Shown: piece by piece, positions 8,320-19,737 of the stretch
How positions within the stretch are numbered: position 1 is the stretch's first letter
How the letters are laid out: each line of letters starts with the position of its first letter
Source of the DNA: Planctomycetota bacterium
GTDB taxonomy: Bacteria; Planctomycetota; Phycisphaerae; SM23-33
NCBI GenBank assembly: GCA_026693065.1
Contig: JAPLNA010000244.1
Coordinates: forward strand, 1-40,639
DNA length: 40,639 nucleotides
Direction of reading: 5' to 3'
Program-made: the position numbers and the translations under genes
Notes under the pieces: generated by a model
What the model was told of the DNA's origin: nothing
The model's database searches: none
The model's input: the letters and a program-made list of their open reading frames with translations, nothing else

Positions 8320-10047
8320 TTGCGCCGACTCCTGCCTCTCGTCGTCTGCCTGCTCGCCGCCCGCGTCGCCGCCGCGGGCGAGGTCGTGGTCAAGGCCGCC
8401 CCCAACGACGGCCGGGACCACACGCGGGAATTCCTCGCCGCCATCGCCGCCTGCCCGAAGAAACACGCCCGCCTGGTCATCCCGCCGGGCAAGTACGACC
8501 TGTTCGCCGGCAAGAACCCCGCCGACGCGAACACGCTTATGGTCTTCGATGGATTCGAGGATCTCTCCGTCGACGGGCAGGGGGCCGAGCTGATCTTCCA
8601 CGGGCAAACCTCCTGCCTGGGCTTCCGGAATTGCCGCGCCGTCACTCTGCGGAACCTGGTCATCGACTGGGCCCGCCCGCCGCACTCGGTGGGGACCGTG
8701 ACGGCCGCGGGGGACAAGAGCTTCGACGTCCAGGTCGCCCCGGAATTCCCCGTCGCCGGCGGAGAGCCCATCGGGGCGTACATGGACTTCGACCCCGCCA
8801 CCCGCCTGCCCGCCCGCCACGGGCTGGACGAGTACGGCACGGTCGAGTCGACCGAGCTGATCGGCCCCCAGCGGCTGCGGGTCCACCTCAAGGGCCAGGC
8901 CCGCATCAAGCCGGGCGTCCTGGCCGTCCTGCGGCACCAAGTGTACGGCGGCACAGCCGTCGCCATGAACCGCTGCAAGGACGCCCGCGTCGAGAACCTC
9001 ACCATGTATTCCGTGCCCGGCATGGGCGTCGTCGCCGGCGTGACGGAGAACGTCACGCTCGATCGCGTGCGGGTGATGCTCAGGCCCGGGACGGGGCGGC
9101 TGGTCTCGGCGACGGCCGACGCGACCCACTTCGGCGGCTGCAAGGGCACGGTCGAGCTCCGCGACTGCCTCTTCGAAGGCATGGGCGACGACGCCGTCAA
9201 CGTCAAGTCGGGCCTGTACCTCACGGTGCGGGAGAAACTCGACGCCCGCACGGTGATCGCCCAGCACAACCTGAAGATGACCGACCTGCCCGACCCGGGC
9301 GACGCGGTCGAGTTCTCCCACGTCGATACCCTCCTGCCCTACGCGACCGGCGTCGTCAAGTCCGCCCGGCTCCTCGGGGCCGACGGGCTGCATCGCGTCG
9401 AGTTCGCCGCCCCGCTGCCGGGCGAGCTGAAACCCGGCGACGTCGTGGGCAACGTCTCCCGCGCCCCGCGGGTCCGCGTCGCCCGTTGCGTCGTCCGCAA
9501 CAACCGGGCGCGGGGCATGCTCATCCAGACACGGGACGCCCTCGTCGAGAACTGCCGGTTCGAAAACTGCACCTCCGGCGGCGTGTGGGTGATGACGGAG
9601 GTAGTGTACTTCTTCGAGTCCATCGGCACGCGGGACGTGGTCGTGCGGAACAACACGTTTATCAACTGCAACTACGGCGGGCCGCTGGGCGAGGGCGTGC
9701 TGATGGCCACGGCGTATCTGAAGGACTTCCAATACCCCCCGCGGTCGGGCGTTCACCGCCGCGTGCTCTTCGAGGGCAACACCATCCGCGGGGCCGACAA
9801 CGCGGGGATCTTCGCCGCCGGCGTGGACGGGCTGACCGTCAAAGGCAACACGATCGAGGATGTCTGCCGCATGCCCACGCGGGATGAAGGGCGCGACGCC
9901 ATCGCCGTCCGCAGCAGCACGAACGTGCGGATCGAGGGCAACACCGTCGAGCCGGGCAAGCAGGGCGCGGCTTTCCGATCGGCCCTGGGCGTGGGCCCGG
10001 GCGTCCCGGCGGGGGGACTCTCCCAGGCGGGCAACAAGGGTTTCTGA
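8320..10047 (+). CDS. Secreted right-handed parallel beta-helix protein
   Basis: Likely TTG start at 8320 with SD gaagga at 8305-8310. Signal peptide LRRLLPLVVCLLAARVAAAGE, then repeated short beta-strand units (NCRAVTLRNLVIDW, ENVTLDRVRVML, VENCRFENCTSGG, VRNNTFINCNYGG). The track calls it only as part of 7423..10047. Confidence 0.8.
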   Translation: MRRLLPLVVCLLAARVAAAGEVVVKAAPNDGRDHTREFLAAIAACPKKHARLVIPPGKYDLFAGKNPADANTLMVFDGFEDLSVDGQGAELIFHGQTSCLGFRNCRAVTLRNLVIDWARPPHSVGTVTAAGDKSFDVQVAPEFPVAGGEPIGAYMDFDPATRLPARHGLDEYGTVESTELIGPQRLRVHLKGQARIKPGVLAVLRHQVYGGTAVAMNRCKDARVENLTMYSVPGMGVVAGVTENVTLDRVRVMLRPGTGRLVSATADATHFGGCKGTVELRDCLFEGMGDDAVNVKSGLYLTVREKLDARTVIAQHNLKMTDLPDPGDAVEFSHVDTLLPYATGVVKSARLLGADGLHRVEFAAPLPGELKPGDVVGNVSRAPRVRVARCVVRNNRARGMLIQTRDALVENCRFENCTSGGVWVMTEVVYFFESIGTRDVVVRNNTFINCNYGGPLGEGVLMATAYLKDFQYPPRSGVHRRVLFEGNTIRGADNAGIFAAGVDGLTVKGNTIEDVCRMPTRDEGRDAIAVRSSTNVRIEGNTVEPGKQGAAFRSALGVGPGVPAGGLSQAGNKGF

Positions 10048-10071
10048 CGAAAACCCCCCGGCCCGGGAGTG

Positions 10072-11421
10072 TCACTTGGCCAGCTCGACCCGGAAGAGCG
10101 TCTCCTGGCCCGGCGCCAGCCAGGTCCAGGCCTCCACGTGACCGTCCTTGGGCTCGGTGCCGTCGCTGAAGAGGTATTCCTTGCCCTCGCTGCCGTAGCG
10201 GTAGGAGTACAGTTTGGCCTTCAGGGGGAACTTCACCAGCACGCGTTCGCTGCGGGTCTGGCTGTTGTTGACGACCATCACATAGCGCCGCCCCTGGGCG
10301 TCGGTGAACTCGCCGATCAGCACGGGGTGGTCGCCCTCGTACGCCGGCCAGAGGCCCTGCACCAGGTCGTTGGGCTTCCATGCTTCCCCGCCGCCCATCG
10401 CCTCGGGGTAGAAGCTCACCCGCGTGGACACCAGGCGGTTGAACAGGTCGCCGTAGGTCTTGTGGAAGTTCTGCTGGACGCGGCGAATGTGCTTATAGGC
10501 ATCCGTCTTCTCCCAGAACTCGTCCATCGGCGCCAGCCGGTAGTTCTCCCCTGGCTCGGACAGATACCAGAAGAACCACACGATCCCGTTGGCCCCGCTG
10601 GCCAGCGTCGTGTTGAACTGCCAGCGGAATTCGTCCAGGTTGGGCACTTTGTACAGGTAGTGCCCCGTGCTCAGCAACGTGTTCCAGAACGGCACGCCGT
10701 GCCGTAGCGAGGCCTCGCGATAGACGCGGAGGCTTTCGTAGTACGTGTTGATCCCGGCCTGGACGTCCACGGAGTTCATCTGGGTGTAGCGGTCGTAACC
10801 GATGATGTCGGTGTTGCTCAGCCTTACGTACTGGTCCAGGAACTTGCCCCAGTCTGGTCCCATCGCCGGCAGGTGGTTCAGGAACGAGTGCAGGTGCGGG
10901 GCCAGTTGTTTCTGGATCCGCTGGCACTCGGCGAGCGCCTCCATGCCCTCGCCGCTGGGCTCGTCGCCGATGAAGTACCCGAACAGGCCCGGGTGTTTGC
11001 CGAAGTCCGCCAGGGCCTTCTTGACGCCCTCGGCGTAATTCGCCGGCGGCTTGCCCGCCTTCTCGTGCATGCCCAGGCACCGCGGGTCGCAGACGATCAG
11101 CTTCATGTCTCGCTTGGCTGCCCAGTCCAGCATCTTCAGCATCTGGGCCTTCTCGGCCGGCTTGTCGGGATCGAAGTACGGGCTCTGCGGCACGGTCAGG
11201 CCCGCGTCGGCCAGGCTCTGCATCTCGGCCTCGGTGAAATGCTCGCCCTGTTTGGCGAGGCTCTGGTAATTCCACATGCTGATGGGATACTTCTTCAGGC
11301 CGAACGACTCATTCTTCTTGAGCAGTTCCTTCATCTTCTCCGTCACCGGATAAACCGGCTGGGCCAGGCACGCGCCCACGAAAACCGCCTGCACCGCCGC
11401 CGCAACGATCCACGTCCGCAT
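10072..11421 (-). CDS. Secreted TIM-barrel glycoside hydrolase-like protein, paralog of 5848..7128
   Basis: [55 protein letters not shown] aligns with [30 protein letters not shown]-like GGAGA upstream. Confidence 0.75.
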   Translation of the reverse strand: MRTWIVAAAVQAVFVGACLAQPVYPVTEKMKELLKKNESFGLKKYPISMWNYQSLAKQGEHFTEAEMQSLADAGLTVPQSPYFDPDKPAEKAQMLKMLDWAAKRDMKLIVCDPRCLGMHEKAGKPPANYAEGVKKALADFGKHPGLFGYFIGDEPSGEGMEALAECQRIQKQLAPHLHSFLNHLPAMGPDWGKFLDQYVRLSNTDIIGYDRYTQMNSVDVQAGINTYYESLRVYREASLRHGVPFWNTLLSTGHYLYKVPNLDEFRWQFNTTLASGANGIVWFFWYLSEPGENYRLAPMDEFWEKTDAYKHIRRVQQNFHKTYGDLFNRLVSTRVSFYPEAMGGGEAWKPNDLVQGLWPAYEGDHPVLIGEFTDAQGRRYVMVVNNSQTRSERVLVKFPLKAKLYSYRYGSEGKEYLFSDGTEPKDGHVEAWTWLAPGQETLFRVELAK

Positions 11422-11435
11422 TGTCGTCTCCATTC

Positions 11436-13997
11436 TCACTTTGTCGCCCCGGCCGGGTTGACCAGGATTTCGTCGAGCATCATGTGGCAGGGCACGTTGG
11501 GCACGGCGTGCCAGGCCGGGTCCAGGCCGAGGTTCTTGCAGAAGACCTTCACGTAGCGCCCGGTGGCGGCGCCGGTGACGGAGAGGACCTTGATCGCCGA
11601 GCCGCGGCTGTCGGGGTTGACGGGCACGTCGAAGGTCGCCGCCGGGCCCAGGGGTTTGAAGGCCACGCCGTCGGCGGAGACGGAGGCCTCGACCCGGACG
11701 GCCGGGAATATGCCCGCCTCCTGCATGTGGATGAACCGGACGGAGACGGTTTTGACGGCCGTCTGGGCGCCCAGGTCGATCACCACGTCGAGGTCTTTGG
11801 GGCCCAGGCGGAGGACCTCGGGGGCCGTCCAGTCGGCCTGGCGGCTGAGGAAGCCGTCGGTCAGGAGTTTGGCCTGGGTGTCGCGGTTCTCCAGGTCGGC
11901 CGGGGCGAGCATCTTGACGGGCTTGCCCAGGGCGGCGTGCTGGGCGGTTTCGAGTTTTTGATACGTTGCGGCGGCCACCGCGCCGCGGCCGACGTTGGCC
12001 TCGTCGAACCACCGGGCCTTGATCGTGGTTGTCTCGGAGAGTTCGACGGGGGCGGCGTAGGCCTTCGAGCCCGGCTGCGGGTCCGAACCGTCCAGGGTGC
12101 AGCGGATCGTGCCGGTCTTCATCGTGCCGGTCACGCTGACGGTCATCGAGCCGGCGAACCACCGGCTGGGCTTGCCGGCGGAGTCGTTGACCAGCCCCCG
12201 GCCGGTGAGGGTCAGCGGCTCGAAGCTGTAGGGCTGGGACCAGACGGCGGCGGCGGGTGCGCCCGCCGCGTCGAAGAGCCGGGCCTTGAGCACCAGGTTG
12301 TCGGCGATGCGGACCGGGCCGGTGTACGCCGGCGAGAGGGCCGTCGGCTCGCTGCCGTCGGTGGTGTAGTGCACCTTGCCCGCGGCGGCGTGGGCCTCCA
12401 GGGCCAGCGAGGTCGGCAAGGTCACGCGGGTCTGGAACAGTTCAGCGGCCACCGCGGCGTCGTGGCGGATAGCGAAGCCGTACAGCATGCGGTCCAGCAC
12501 GCGGTCGGTATGTTCCAGGCGCCGCGCGAAGCCGGCGTCGGTGAAGGTGTTGTCTGGCCCCCAGGTTCGCTCGGCCCGGCCGGGCAGGCCGCGAAGCCAT
12601 CGGACGTGCACCTCGCCCTTCTGCTCCCAGGCCGGCAGGGAGGCCCCCAAGACGGAATCGCCCGGCTTGAGCACGCAGCCGTTGGAGTGGTACATGGTCC
12701 AGTCGGCGGGTTTGACGCCCGCGAAATTCCAGGGCACAGTGATGGTGGTGAAGCCCGCGGCGGTCAGTTGGCTGGCCGCGGGAGAGTTGGCGCACCAGGT
12801 CATCACGACGATGTCCTTGGAGGCCCCGCTGCAGGGGCCTTCCCAGAGGATGGCCTTCTTGCCCCGCTTCTTGAGCATCTCGTCGACCTGCACGACAAAA
12901 TACTGATGCAGCTCGGACGCGTTGGCGAGGTTGTGGGCCTTCATGAACTCCCGCGCCTGCGGCGTGCCCGTCACATCCCCCGAGACCTCGTCGTAGCCGA
13001 TGTGGAAGTAGGGCGAGCCGGCGAAGACCTCGCACATCTCGCCGATGATCGTGTCCAGGGCCTCGTAGAGCTTCGGGTTGGCGAGGTTCATCATGCCCTG
13101 GTCGACCGCTTTGCCGGTGGCCGGATCGACGTAGCCGAAGATCTCCGGCATCGTGCCGCGGGCGTTGCCCGAGTGCCCGGGCATCTCGAGCTCGCCCAAG
13201 AGGGTCACGCCGCGGTCGCGGGCGTATTGGACCAGGCCCTTGAGTTCGTCCAGTTTGTACACCTCGCACCGCGGGCCCCCGTGGGCCGAGCCGTTCAGCG
13301 TGCCCAGCTTGGGGTAGGCCTTCGAGGGGAATGTCCAGGCCTGGTCGTCGGTCAGGTGCAGTTGGAGGTATCGGGTCTTGTAGGCGCGGCAGACTTCGAC
13401 CATCAGTTGGAGATCCTGGATGGTGTTGTCCTGGCGGGCGACGTCCACCATCGCCCCGGTGTAATCGGCGTGGGGCCAGTCGTCGACGGTCATCGCGGGC
13501 AGGGAGACGGCGGCGCCTTTGACGGCGAAGGCCTGCAGGAGGGTGGCCGTGCCTTCGGCGACGGCGCGATAGTCGAAACCCTCGATGCTGACGCGATCTT
13601 TGACGGTGAGGCGGTAGGCGCCCTCCCGCGTGCGGACGACCTGGCGGGCCTTGACCATGAGGATGTCCTGGCCGGCCTGGAGGTTCTTGTTGATCGTCAG
13701 CACGACGTCGCCGGGCCGGGCGGGGCCCGGGGCGACCTTGAAGTCCAGCCCGGTGACAGCCAGCAGTTCTGCGCGCAACACGGCGGCCAGGGGGGCCAGG
13801 GCCGGGTCGTCGGCGACGATTCGCCCGCCGGGCTTGAGGGCCAACTCGCCGCCGGCCAGTTGGACGGACTTAGGCCAGGGCAGCAGTTTCAGGGGGGATT
13901 TCTCGGACGAGGCCGACGTGACGTTCGTCGCCGCCACGGCGCCGAGGGTGCATGTGGCCGCCACCGCCGCGGCCGCCAGCCATTGCCTGATACGCAT
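11436..13997 (-). CDS. GH20 beta-N-acetylhexosaminidase, secreted, with C-terminal chitobiase-like and discoidin-like regions
   Basis: [23 protein letters not shown] signal; [57 protein letters not shown] repeat. Confidence 0.92.
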   Translation of the reverse strand: MRIRQWLAAAAVAATCTLGAVAATNVTSASSEKSPLKLLPWPKSVQLAGGELALKPGGRIVADDPALAPLAAVLRAELLAVTGLDFKVAPGPARPGDVVLTINKNLQAGQDILMVKARQVVRTREGAYRLTVKDRVSIEGFDYRAVAEGTATLLQAFAVKGAAVSLPAMTVDDWPHADYTGAMVDVARQDNTIQDLQLMVEVCRAYKTRYLQLHLTDDQAWTFPSKAYPKLGTLNGSAHGGPRCEVYKLDELKGLVQYARDRGVTLLGELEMPGHSGNARGTMPEIFGYVDPATGKAVDQGMMNLANPKLYEALDTIIGEMCEVFAGSPYFHIGYDEVSGDVTGTPQAREFMKAHNLANASELHQYFVVQVDEMLKKRGKKAILWEGPCSGASKDIVVMTWCANSPAASQLTAAGFTTITVPWNFAGVKPADWTMYHSNGCVLKPGDSVLGASLPAWEQKGEVHVRWLRGLPGRAERTWGPDNTFTDAGFARRLEHTDRVLDRMLYGFAIRHDAAVAAELFQTRVTLPTSLALEAHAAAGKVHYTTDGSEPTALSPAYTGPVRIADNLVLKARLFDAAGAPAAAVWSQPYSFEPLTLTGRGLVNDSAGKPSRWFAGSMTVSVTGTMKTGTIRCTLDGSDPQPGSKAYAAPVELSETTTIKARWFDEANVGRGAVAAATYQKLETAQHAALGKPVKMLAPADLENRDTQAKLLTDGFLSRQADWTAPEVLRLGPKDLDVVIDLGAQTAVKTVSVRFIHMQEAGIFPAVRVEASVSADGVAFKPLGPAATFDVPVNPDSRGSAIKVLSVTGAATGRYVKVFCKNLGLDPAWHAVPNVPCHMMLDEILVNPAGATK

Positions 13998-14092
13998 AGT
14001 GGTTCTTCCTTTGGTCCGGCCTCGCCGCGCGAGGGCATGCCCGGCCACCGCATCTTACCGATCGCCGGCGGCGCAGTCCACGAGCACGGCGA

Positions 14093-14122
14093 TTCCCGCC
14101 CGGACGGGTGGGGGAGTATAAT
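14093..14122 (+). promoter_or_regulatory. Candidate promoter upstream of the PPK2 locus (TTCCCG-18-TATAAT)
   Basis: Perfect TATAAT at 14117-14122, about 47 nt upstream of the start codon; the -35 is weak. Confidence 0.45.
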
Positions 14123-14168
14123 GCCTCATCGTCGGCGCTGCCGGCCGGGCCTTGATGGGAGAATGCAG

Positions 14169-14968
14169 ATGAAGATTGATTGCGACGAGTACCGCGTGCG
14201 GCCGGGAGACAAGGTCAAACTCAACAAGTGGGCCACGGAGGGCAAGCCGATCTGCTCGTCGAAGGAGCAGTATCAGGAGTTGCTGGCCGAGCACATCAAG
14301 GAGCTCGATTCGCTGCAGGACCTTCATTACGCTTCCGGGCGTTATGCGTTGTTGCTGATTTTCCAGGGGATGGACGCGGCGGGCAAGGACGGGGTCATCC
14401 GGCACGTGATGGCGGGGGTGAACCCGCAGGGCTGTCAGGTGTTCAGTTTCAAGCAGCCCAGCGCGGAGGAACTCCAGCACGATTTCCTGTGGCGGACGAC
14501 CTGCCGGTTGCCCGAGCGAGGGCGGATCGGCATTTTCAACCGGTCGTACTACGAGGAGCCGGGACGATCTGGCAGAGGCGGTATCGCTCCATCGCCAACT
14601 TCGAGGAGCACCTGCACGCCAACGGCACGCGGATCGTGAAGGTGTTCCTCCACCTCTCCAAGGAGGAGCAGCGGAAGCGGTTCCTCGAACGCATCGACGA
14701 GCCGGAGAAGAACTGGAAGTTCAGCCTCGCGGACATTCACGAGAGGGGCTTCTGGAAGCAGTACATGAAGGCGTACGAGGAATGCCTCGCCGCCACCAGC
14801 ACGCGCCACGCGCCCTGGTACGTCGTGCCCGCCGACGACAAGAAGAACGCCCGGCTGATCGTCTCGCAGATCGTCCTGGATTCGCTCAAGGGCCTGAAGA
14901 TGGCGTATCCCCCAACCACCCCCCAGCGCCGGCGGGAACTGCAGGCCATCCGCAAGCGACTGTCATGA
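14169..14968 (+). pseudogene. Polyphosphate kinase 2 (PPK2) family, disrupted by internal deletion plus frameshift
   Basis: N-terminal frame [21 protein letters not shown]...[36 protein letters not shown]...[13 protein letters not shown] runs into junk and stops at 14639. The C-terminal part [63 protein letters not shown]...IRKRLS continues in another frame to TGA at 14968. Confidence 0.85.
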
Positions 14969-17872
14969 CGGCCCGGGCAACGCCGGGCCGGTCATCAGCA
15001 TCGGACCGAACGCCGGACGCGGGAAGATCCAGCCGGACACCGGCGCCATCGATCCGATGAGAAAGCCCCATCGGGGGTGATAGGCCATGGCCGCAAAGCC
15101 CTGGGCCAGGCCGGTCGTGTGGGGCACCGCCTGCCATTGCCCCGGCGATTCCTCTCGCCAGATCAGGAGATCGTATTGGTTCGAGCATTCCGGAACGGCC
15201 CACGTGCTCACGACGGCCTCCACGGCCGCGCCTTTGGGCCGCGTCAGGTAGTACCCATCCGCCCGCAAGCCCATCACCTGCTGATCGTCCCACCAATAGA
15301 AAGCCCTGCTGTGCTCGTTGGACCATGTCTGGGCCCCTGAGCAGAGCAGCACGGTCCGCCCATCGGCCGGGTGCAGAACCGAAACGTAAGGGTGGTCCGG
15401 CATGGGCAGCGTTCCGACGACGACCTCGTCGTGAGCGTTGCCGTCGGGGTCGATGAGGAGGCGGCTGATCTGGCCGGTTGTGTGGCCGAAATCCACCGCC
15501 TTCGGGGCGCTGTCCCAATACAGTTCCAGCGTTCCATCGGCAGCCTGGGCAAGTTGGAGGACGAGGCTGGGGTTGTGCTTCGATTTCGGGTGCACCGACG
15601 TCGACCTCGTCCATAGATAGGCGTCACGGCTGGTAAATACGTCGAACCCCTTCGATTCATGGACCCATAGGGCCATCACGAACTGTCCGTCCCGATTCCG
15701 GCAGATGTTGGAGGACAGTCGGTTGTCGGCCATCGAAACGGCTACAGGATCGCTCCAGTGCTCCATGTCGCGGCTCCACGTGACGTAGGGCAGCGTGACG
15801 TGCCGGCCGTTTCGGTCCGAACGGAACGTCAGGAGAAACCGCCCGTCCTCGCCTCGTTGGAGATCGGGAGAATCCTCCCACCAGCCGCCGGAGACAGGCA
15901 TGGGCAGGCGACGGGGCGACGTGAACGTGCGACCGTCAAGGCTGATCGACCACCACAGGTCGCCGTCACGGGCCCAGACCATCCGGATGGCCTCGCCGTC
16001 AACCTGGAGGCTGGGCACGCCGGTGCGATCCCGTGGGGTCAACATGGGGACGGAGTAGGTGTGTGCGACCCCTTGGCTGAAACTCCACTTGGCCCACGGT
16101 CCGGTCGGGCGCCAGGGCAACGTCATTCGGAGACGCTCGCATTGATCCGGCCGGACCGTGACCTGGCCGCTCCAGGAATCGTACGGGCTGGAGGGATCGG
16201 TCGGGCGGACGACCACCGTGTGCGGGCCTGGCTTGAGCGAGCCGGCCACTCCGGCGAAGGTGCGGGCGAATCGCCCGTCGATCTCCACGCGGATATTGGT
16301 GGCGTTCTCGCACGTGACGTCGATGGCGCCGTGGCCCTCGACGGGCTGGAACTGGGCCGTCGCACGCAACCGGGCGAGCGAGCCGCCTTGAACCGACATG
16401 AGCATGTAGAACAGGCCGGCCGGGGGCAGGTTGTCCACGAGCAGGCCGTCCTTCTGCGCCTGGGCGACGGAGCAACGCCACTGGCCCACGTCGCCGTCAT
16501 GGTCCTTGCCGATGGACACTTCGATCGTGCCCTGGGCCTGCCCTTTGGGCTCAACGTACAGTCGCACGGATTTCAGGGGGCGCTGGTCCGGGGCCACCAG
16601 GAAGTACTCCTTCCCTGTGCCGAAGGGCTTGGGGCTGAACAGGACATCCTGTTTTCCGTGGGCGTGCGTGAACCAGCCCTCCGCATGGGGCGCCTGGACG
16701 TCGAGGGCGGCCTGGCCGTCCTTGTCGAACTGCAGCAGAGCATCGCCCCGGACGTCCCAGTTCAACAGCCACTCGGGCGTCCAGGACCTGCCCGTCAGGG
16801 CATTGTGGACCCGGAGGTTGTAGTTCGCGATCCAGGAGGAGGTCCCGCCCCATTCGGACGCGTCGGCCACGTGGGCCGCCCGGGCGTAGTTCCCCTGGTG
16901 CGACAACGCGGCCGCCGTTCGCAGCCGCAGCCACTTGTCGTTGCGGATCATGCCCGTGATGGCCACGTGGTCGTGGATCATGGCCTCGGGATAGCGGCCG
17001 CGAAGCTCCACGTACAGATCGATCATCTGCTCGGGCGAGGCGCCCCGTTTCTCGAACGTGTCGATGTACTCGCGGATGGCGTCGCCCACGCGAGGATGGA
17101 CCTCGTCCATGTAGACGAACCGCTCGAAGGCCCGCCAGGCATGTTCGTGGCGGCCCATGAAGTAGTACATCTTGCCCACCCAGTACTGGGCCTCCACGTA
17201 GCCCGGGTCTTCGCGGGCGGCCTGGCGGAACCGAAGCCAGGCTTCGCCGAACCGGCCCTGGTCGTACAGGTCCACGCCCTCGTACAGGGCGCGGCTGGCC
17301 GGCAGGCTCCGCGTCCAGACAGGCAGGGCCTTGAGCATCTCCGCCGCCGGGCGGCGATCCAGCACCGAAGCGACCTCCGCACTGAGTTGGCGGATCAGCG
17401 TCAGGGCCTCCTGGGGCTTGCCGGAGACCGACCGCCGGGCCACCTCGTTTCGTCGCACGACGTCCACGATCTGGGCGGCGATCGTGAGCTTGTCACCGGC
17501 CACCTCGTATACGCCCGACACGATGTATTCGATGCGGGCGGCGTTGCGGATCGAATCGAGCGCCTTGACGTCGAGCATCATCTCCGGCTGCCACCGCAAC
17601 TGCTCGCTCAACTGCTGCATGCGGTCCCGCTCGACGAGGCAGAGGCTCTCCAGTTGGAACAGGTCGGTCGCCAGGCGTTCGCCCAGCCCCTTGGCGAGCC
17701 ACTCCCACTCGGGCGTGGCCGAGGTCATCTGGAAATTGAAGACGGCGACGTTCGTGACCGCCCCGGCCGGGCGGGCGAACGCCAGAATCGCCGCGGCCAG
17801 GATCAGCACGCCGGCTGGGAAGCGGCAGGGGAGGGGGCCTTCGCGGCCCGGGCTAATCGCCGGCAGATTCAT
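14963..17872 (-). CDS. CsgG/TolB-N-like + TPR + sialidase-like propeller protein, paralog 1
   Basis: 969-aa [38 protein letters not shown]...[79 protein letters not shown]...[13 protein letters not shown]. Confidence 0.8.
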   Translation of the reverse strand: MNLPAISPGREGPLPCRFPAGVLILAAAILAFARPAGAVTNVAVFNFQMTSATPEWEWLAKGLGERLATDLFQLESLCLVERDRMQQLSEQLRWQPEMMLDVKALDSIRNAARIEYIVSGVYEVAGDKLTIAAQIVDVVRRNEVARRSVSGKPQEALTLIRQLSAEVASVLDRRPAAEMLKALPVWTRSLPASRALYEGVDLYDQGRFGEAWLRFRQAAREDPGYVEAQYWVGKMYYFMGRHEHAWRAFERFVYMDEVHPRVGDAIREYIDTFEKRGASPEQMIDLYVELRGRYPEAMIHDHVAITGMIRNDKWLRLRTAAALSHQGNYARAAHVADASEWGGTSSWIANYNLRVHNALTGRSWTPEWLLNWDVRGDALLQFDKDGQAALDVQAPHAEGWFTHAHGKQDVLFSPKPFGTGKEYFLVAPDQRPLKSVRLYVEPKGQAQGTIEVSIGKDHDGDVGQWRCSVAQAQKDGLLVDNLPPAGLFYMLMSVQGGSLARLRATAQFQPVEGHGAIDVTCENATNIRVEIDGRFARTFAGVAGSLKPGPHTVVVRPTDPSSPYDSWSGQVTVRPDQCERLRMTLPWRPTGPWAKWSFSQGVAHTYSVPMLTPRDRTGVPSLQVDGEAIRMVWARDGDLWWSISLDGRTFTSPRRLPMPVSGGWWEDSPDLQRGEDGRFLLTFRSDRNGRHVTLPYVTWSRDMEHWSDPVAVSMADNRLSSNICRNRDGQFVMALWVHESKGFDVFTSRDAYLWTRSTSVHPKSKHNPSLVLQLAQAADGTLELYWDSAPKAVDFGHTTGQISRLLIDPDGNAHDEVVVGTLPMPDHPYVSVLHPADGRTVLLCSGAQTWSNEHSRAFYWWDDQQVMGLRADGYYLTRPKGAAVEAVVSTWAVPECSNQYDLLIWREESPGQWQAVPHTTGLAQGFAAMAYHPRWGFLIGSMAPVSGWIFPRPAFGPMLMTGPALPGPS

Positions 17873-19686
17873 TCCGACTTCTCGCTTATCGCCTTGAGAA
17901 TCTCCTGCGCCTGGCGGCTCCAGGGCGTGTTGGGATACGTTTCCATGACACGGGTGGCATACGAGCGGGCGTTATCCAGTCGCCCGGCCTCCAGGAAGTT
18001 CCTGGCCATGTTCAACCAGGCGGCCGCTTGTTTGTCCTCCGGACGCGAGGTCGCCCTCGTCGCCGGGGGGGCGTTTGTCGCGGGGGCCGAGGCGGCCAAT
18101 CCGCCGGCGACAGGAACGATCCTCGCCTCCAGCCGGAAGACCTCCCCGGCCTCCGTCGTCGCGCCGATGACGAAGCGGTCGGGGGCTGTGAAATGGATCG
18201 GCCCGGCAAAGTGGGCCACGTCGACCGGACTGGCTACGCCGTCGACCACCAGTTCCATCCGCCCGTTCTCCTTCACCGCGTAGGCCAGGTGGGTTCCGTC
18301 CGGGCTCCAGGCGTATTTCGGGCTCTGGAGTTCGAAGGGCCCGAGCACCTCGCCGTCGCGCACGACGATTCCACGGCCCTCCAGATTGGTGGCCCCATAG
18401 GCCACGTGCTTGGAGTCGCTGCTGAAGACCGGGGGGGCGGCCATGCGCCCGGCCGGATAGATCTGCCCGTCGACGATCATCGCCCAGGCCTTCTCGTGCA
18501 TGGCGCGATAGGCGAACCGGCGCCCGTCCGGACTGAAGAGGATGTCCGGCGAGACCCGGTCGAACACCTTCTGTCCCACGCCGTCGATCACGTAGCGAAG
18601 CTGGGCCGCCGGCGGGGGATCGTGGCTCAGATCCTCGATGAAGGCCGTGCGCGCCCCGGTCGGGCTGGCGAGCAGGCTCCCGGCGATGTAGCTTTCCCAG
18701 GTCGACTCGCCCGGCACGCCGTCGACGATGAGCCGTGAGCCGATCTTGCGGCTGAATCCGATGCAGGCCAACCGATTGTCCGAACGGAACACCGGCTCGG
18801 CGACGCCGTCGAAGCCGCCCCCGAATTCCTTGCCGTCCAGGATGTATCGGGCCTGGCCGCCGGAGTAGGCGCCGAACGCCGCGTGTTGGCTGTCCGGACT
18901 GAACACCGCGTCGGTCGCGTTGTCGTAGGGGCCATACTCCGTCCCGTCAATGACGACGAACTGCTTGTTGCCCGCGCCGGCCCTGTAGGCCCATCGCTTG
19001 GAGTCCGCGCTGTACACCATGCCGCCCTTGAAGACCGATTCGTACCGCTTCTGCTCCTTGCCGTCGATGACCTTGAAGAACCCGCCTTTCTCCAGGGCCG
19101 TGTAGGACCAATGCCCGCTGTCGGGCGAGAACGTGGGAAAGTAGACGTTCTGGTACAGTTTCTGCCGGACGCCGTCGTAGACGACGGAGAACCCTTCCTT
19201 GTCCTCGGCGACGAAGAGGAAATGCCGGCTGTCCGGGCTGAACCGCCAGTACTCGTGGAATCGTTGAGCGGGGTGGATCTTTCCCTCGAGCTCTTCCCCG
19301 GTGGGCACGCGGTCATAGAGCATCTCGACGGCGATGCCGTCGACGAAGATCCGCGTTCGCCCCGGCTCGGGCCCCTCGCCGACCACGTAGGCCGCCCGAC
19401 GCCCGTCCGGAGAGAACCCCAGCTTGGCAAAGCCCGGATAGCTCTTGGCACTGACGAGCTTGTCCACGACGGGGCGACAGTCTTTCCGGCCCAAGTCGCG
19501 CGCGGCCCAGACGAAGCGGGTCACGTCCTGGTTGATCATCAGTTGGCCGTCCTCCGGGTGCGGGATCGGCGTTCCGGACAGCAGCACCTTTCGGACCTCC
19601 AGTCGTACACCATCCCCGGCCCCCTCCGCCAACAGAGGGGCCGCCAGGAGCAGGACCAACGTCACCAGTATCGCTCGTCGATTCAT
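17869..19686 (-). CDS. Secreted PD40/TolB-like beta-propeller protein with C-terminal TPR-like segment
   Basis: Signal peptide MNRRAILVTLVLLLAAPLLAEGAG; repeated FSPDGRRAAYV / FSPDSRHFLFVA / FSPDSGHWSYTA / YSADSKRWAYRA units; C-term AWLNMARNFLEAGRLDNARSYATRVMETYPNTPW. ATGA overlap with the next gene. Confidence 0.8.
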   Translation of the reverse strand: MNRRAILVTLVLLLAAPLLAEGAGDGVRLEVRKVLLSGTPIPHPEDGQLMINQDVTRFVWAARDLGRKDCRPVVDKLVSAKSYPGFAKLGFSPDGRRAAYVVGEGPEPGRTRIFVDGIAVEMLYDRVPTGEELEGKIHPAQRFHEYWRFSPDSRHFLFVAEDKEGFSVVYDGVRQKLYQNVYFPTFSPDSGHWSYTALEKGGFFKVIDGKEQKRYESVFKGGMVYSADSKRWAYRAGAGNKQFVVIDGTEYGPYDNATDAVFSPDSQHAAFGAYSGGQARYILDGKEFGGGFDGVAEPVFRSDNRLACIGFSRKIGSRLIVDGVPGESTWESYIAGSLLASPTGARTAFIEDLSHDPPPAAQLRYVIDGVGQKVFDRVSPDILFSPDGRRFAYRAMHEKAWAMIVDGQIYPAGRMAAPPVFSSDSKHVAYGATNLEGRGIVVRDGEVLGPFELQSPKYAWSPDGTHLAYAVKENGRMELVVDGVASPVDVAHFAGPIHFTAPDRFVIGATTEAGEVFRLEARIVPVAGGLAASAPATNAPPATRATSRPEDKQAAAWLNMARNFLEAGRLDNARSYATRVMETYPNTPWSRQAQEILKAISEKSE

Positions 19687-19737
19687 TCTTACCTTCCTTG
19701 TCCGCCGGGTGGGCAGGCCCGGGGTCGCTTTTGTACG

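Noticed and set aside
14540-14600. Programmed ribosomal frameshift in PPK2
   Set aside because: No slippery heptamer was apparent, and about 30 conserved residues are also missing. Deletion or assembly error explains it better.
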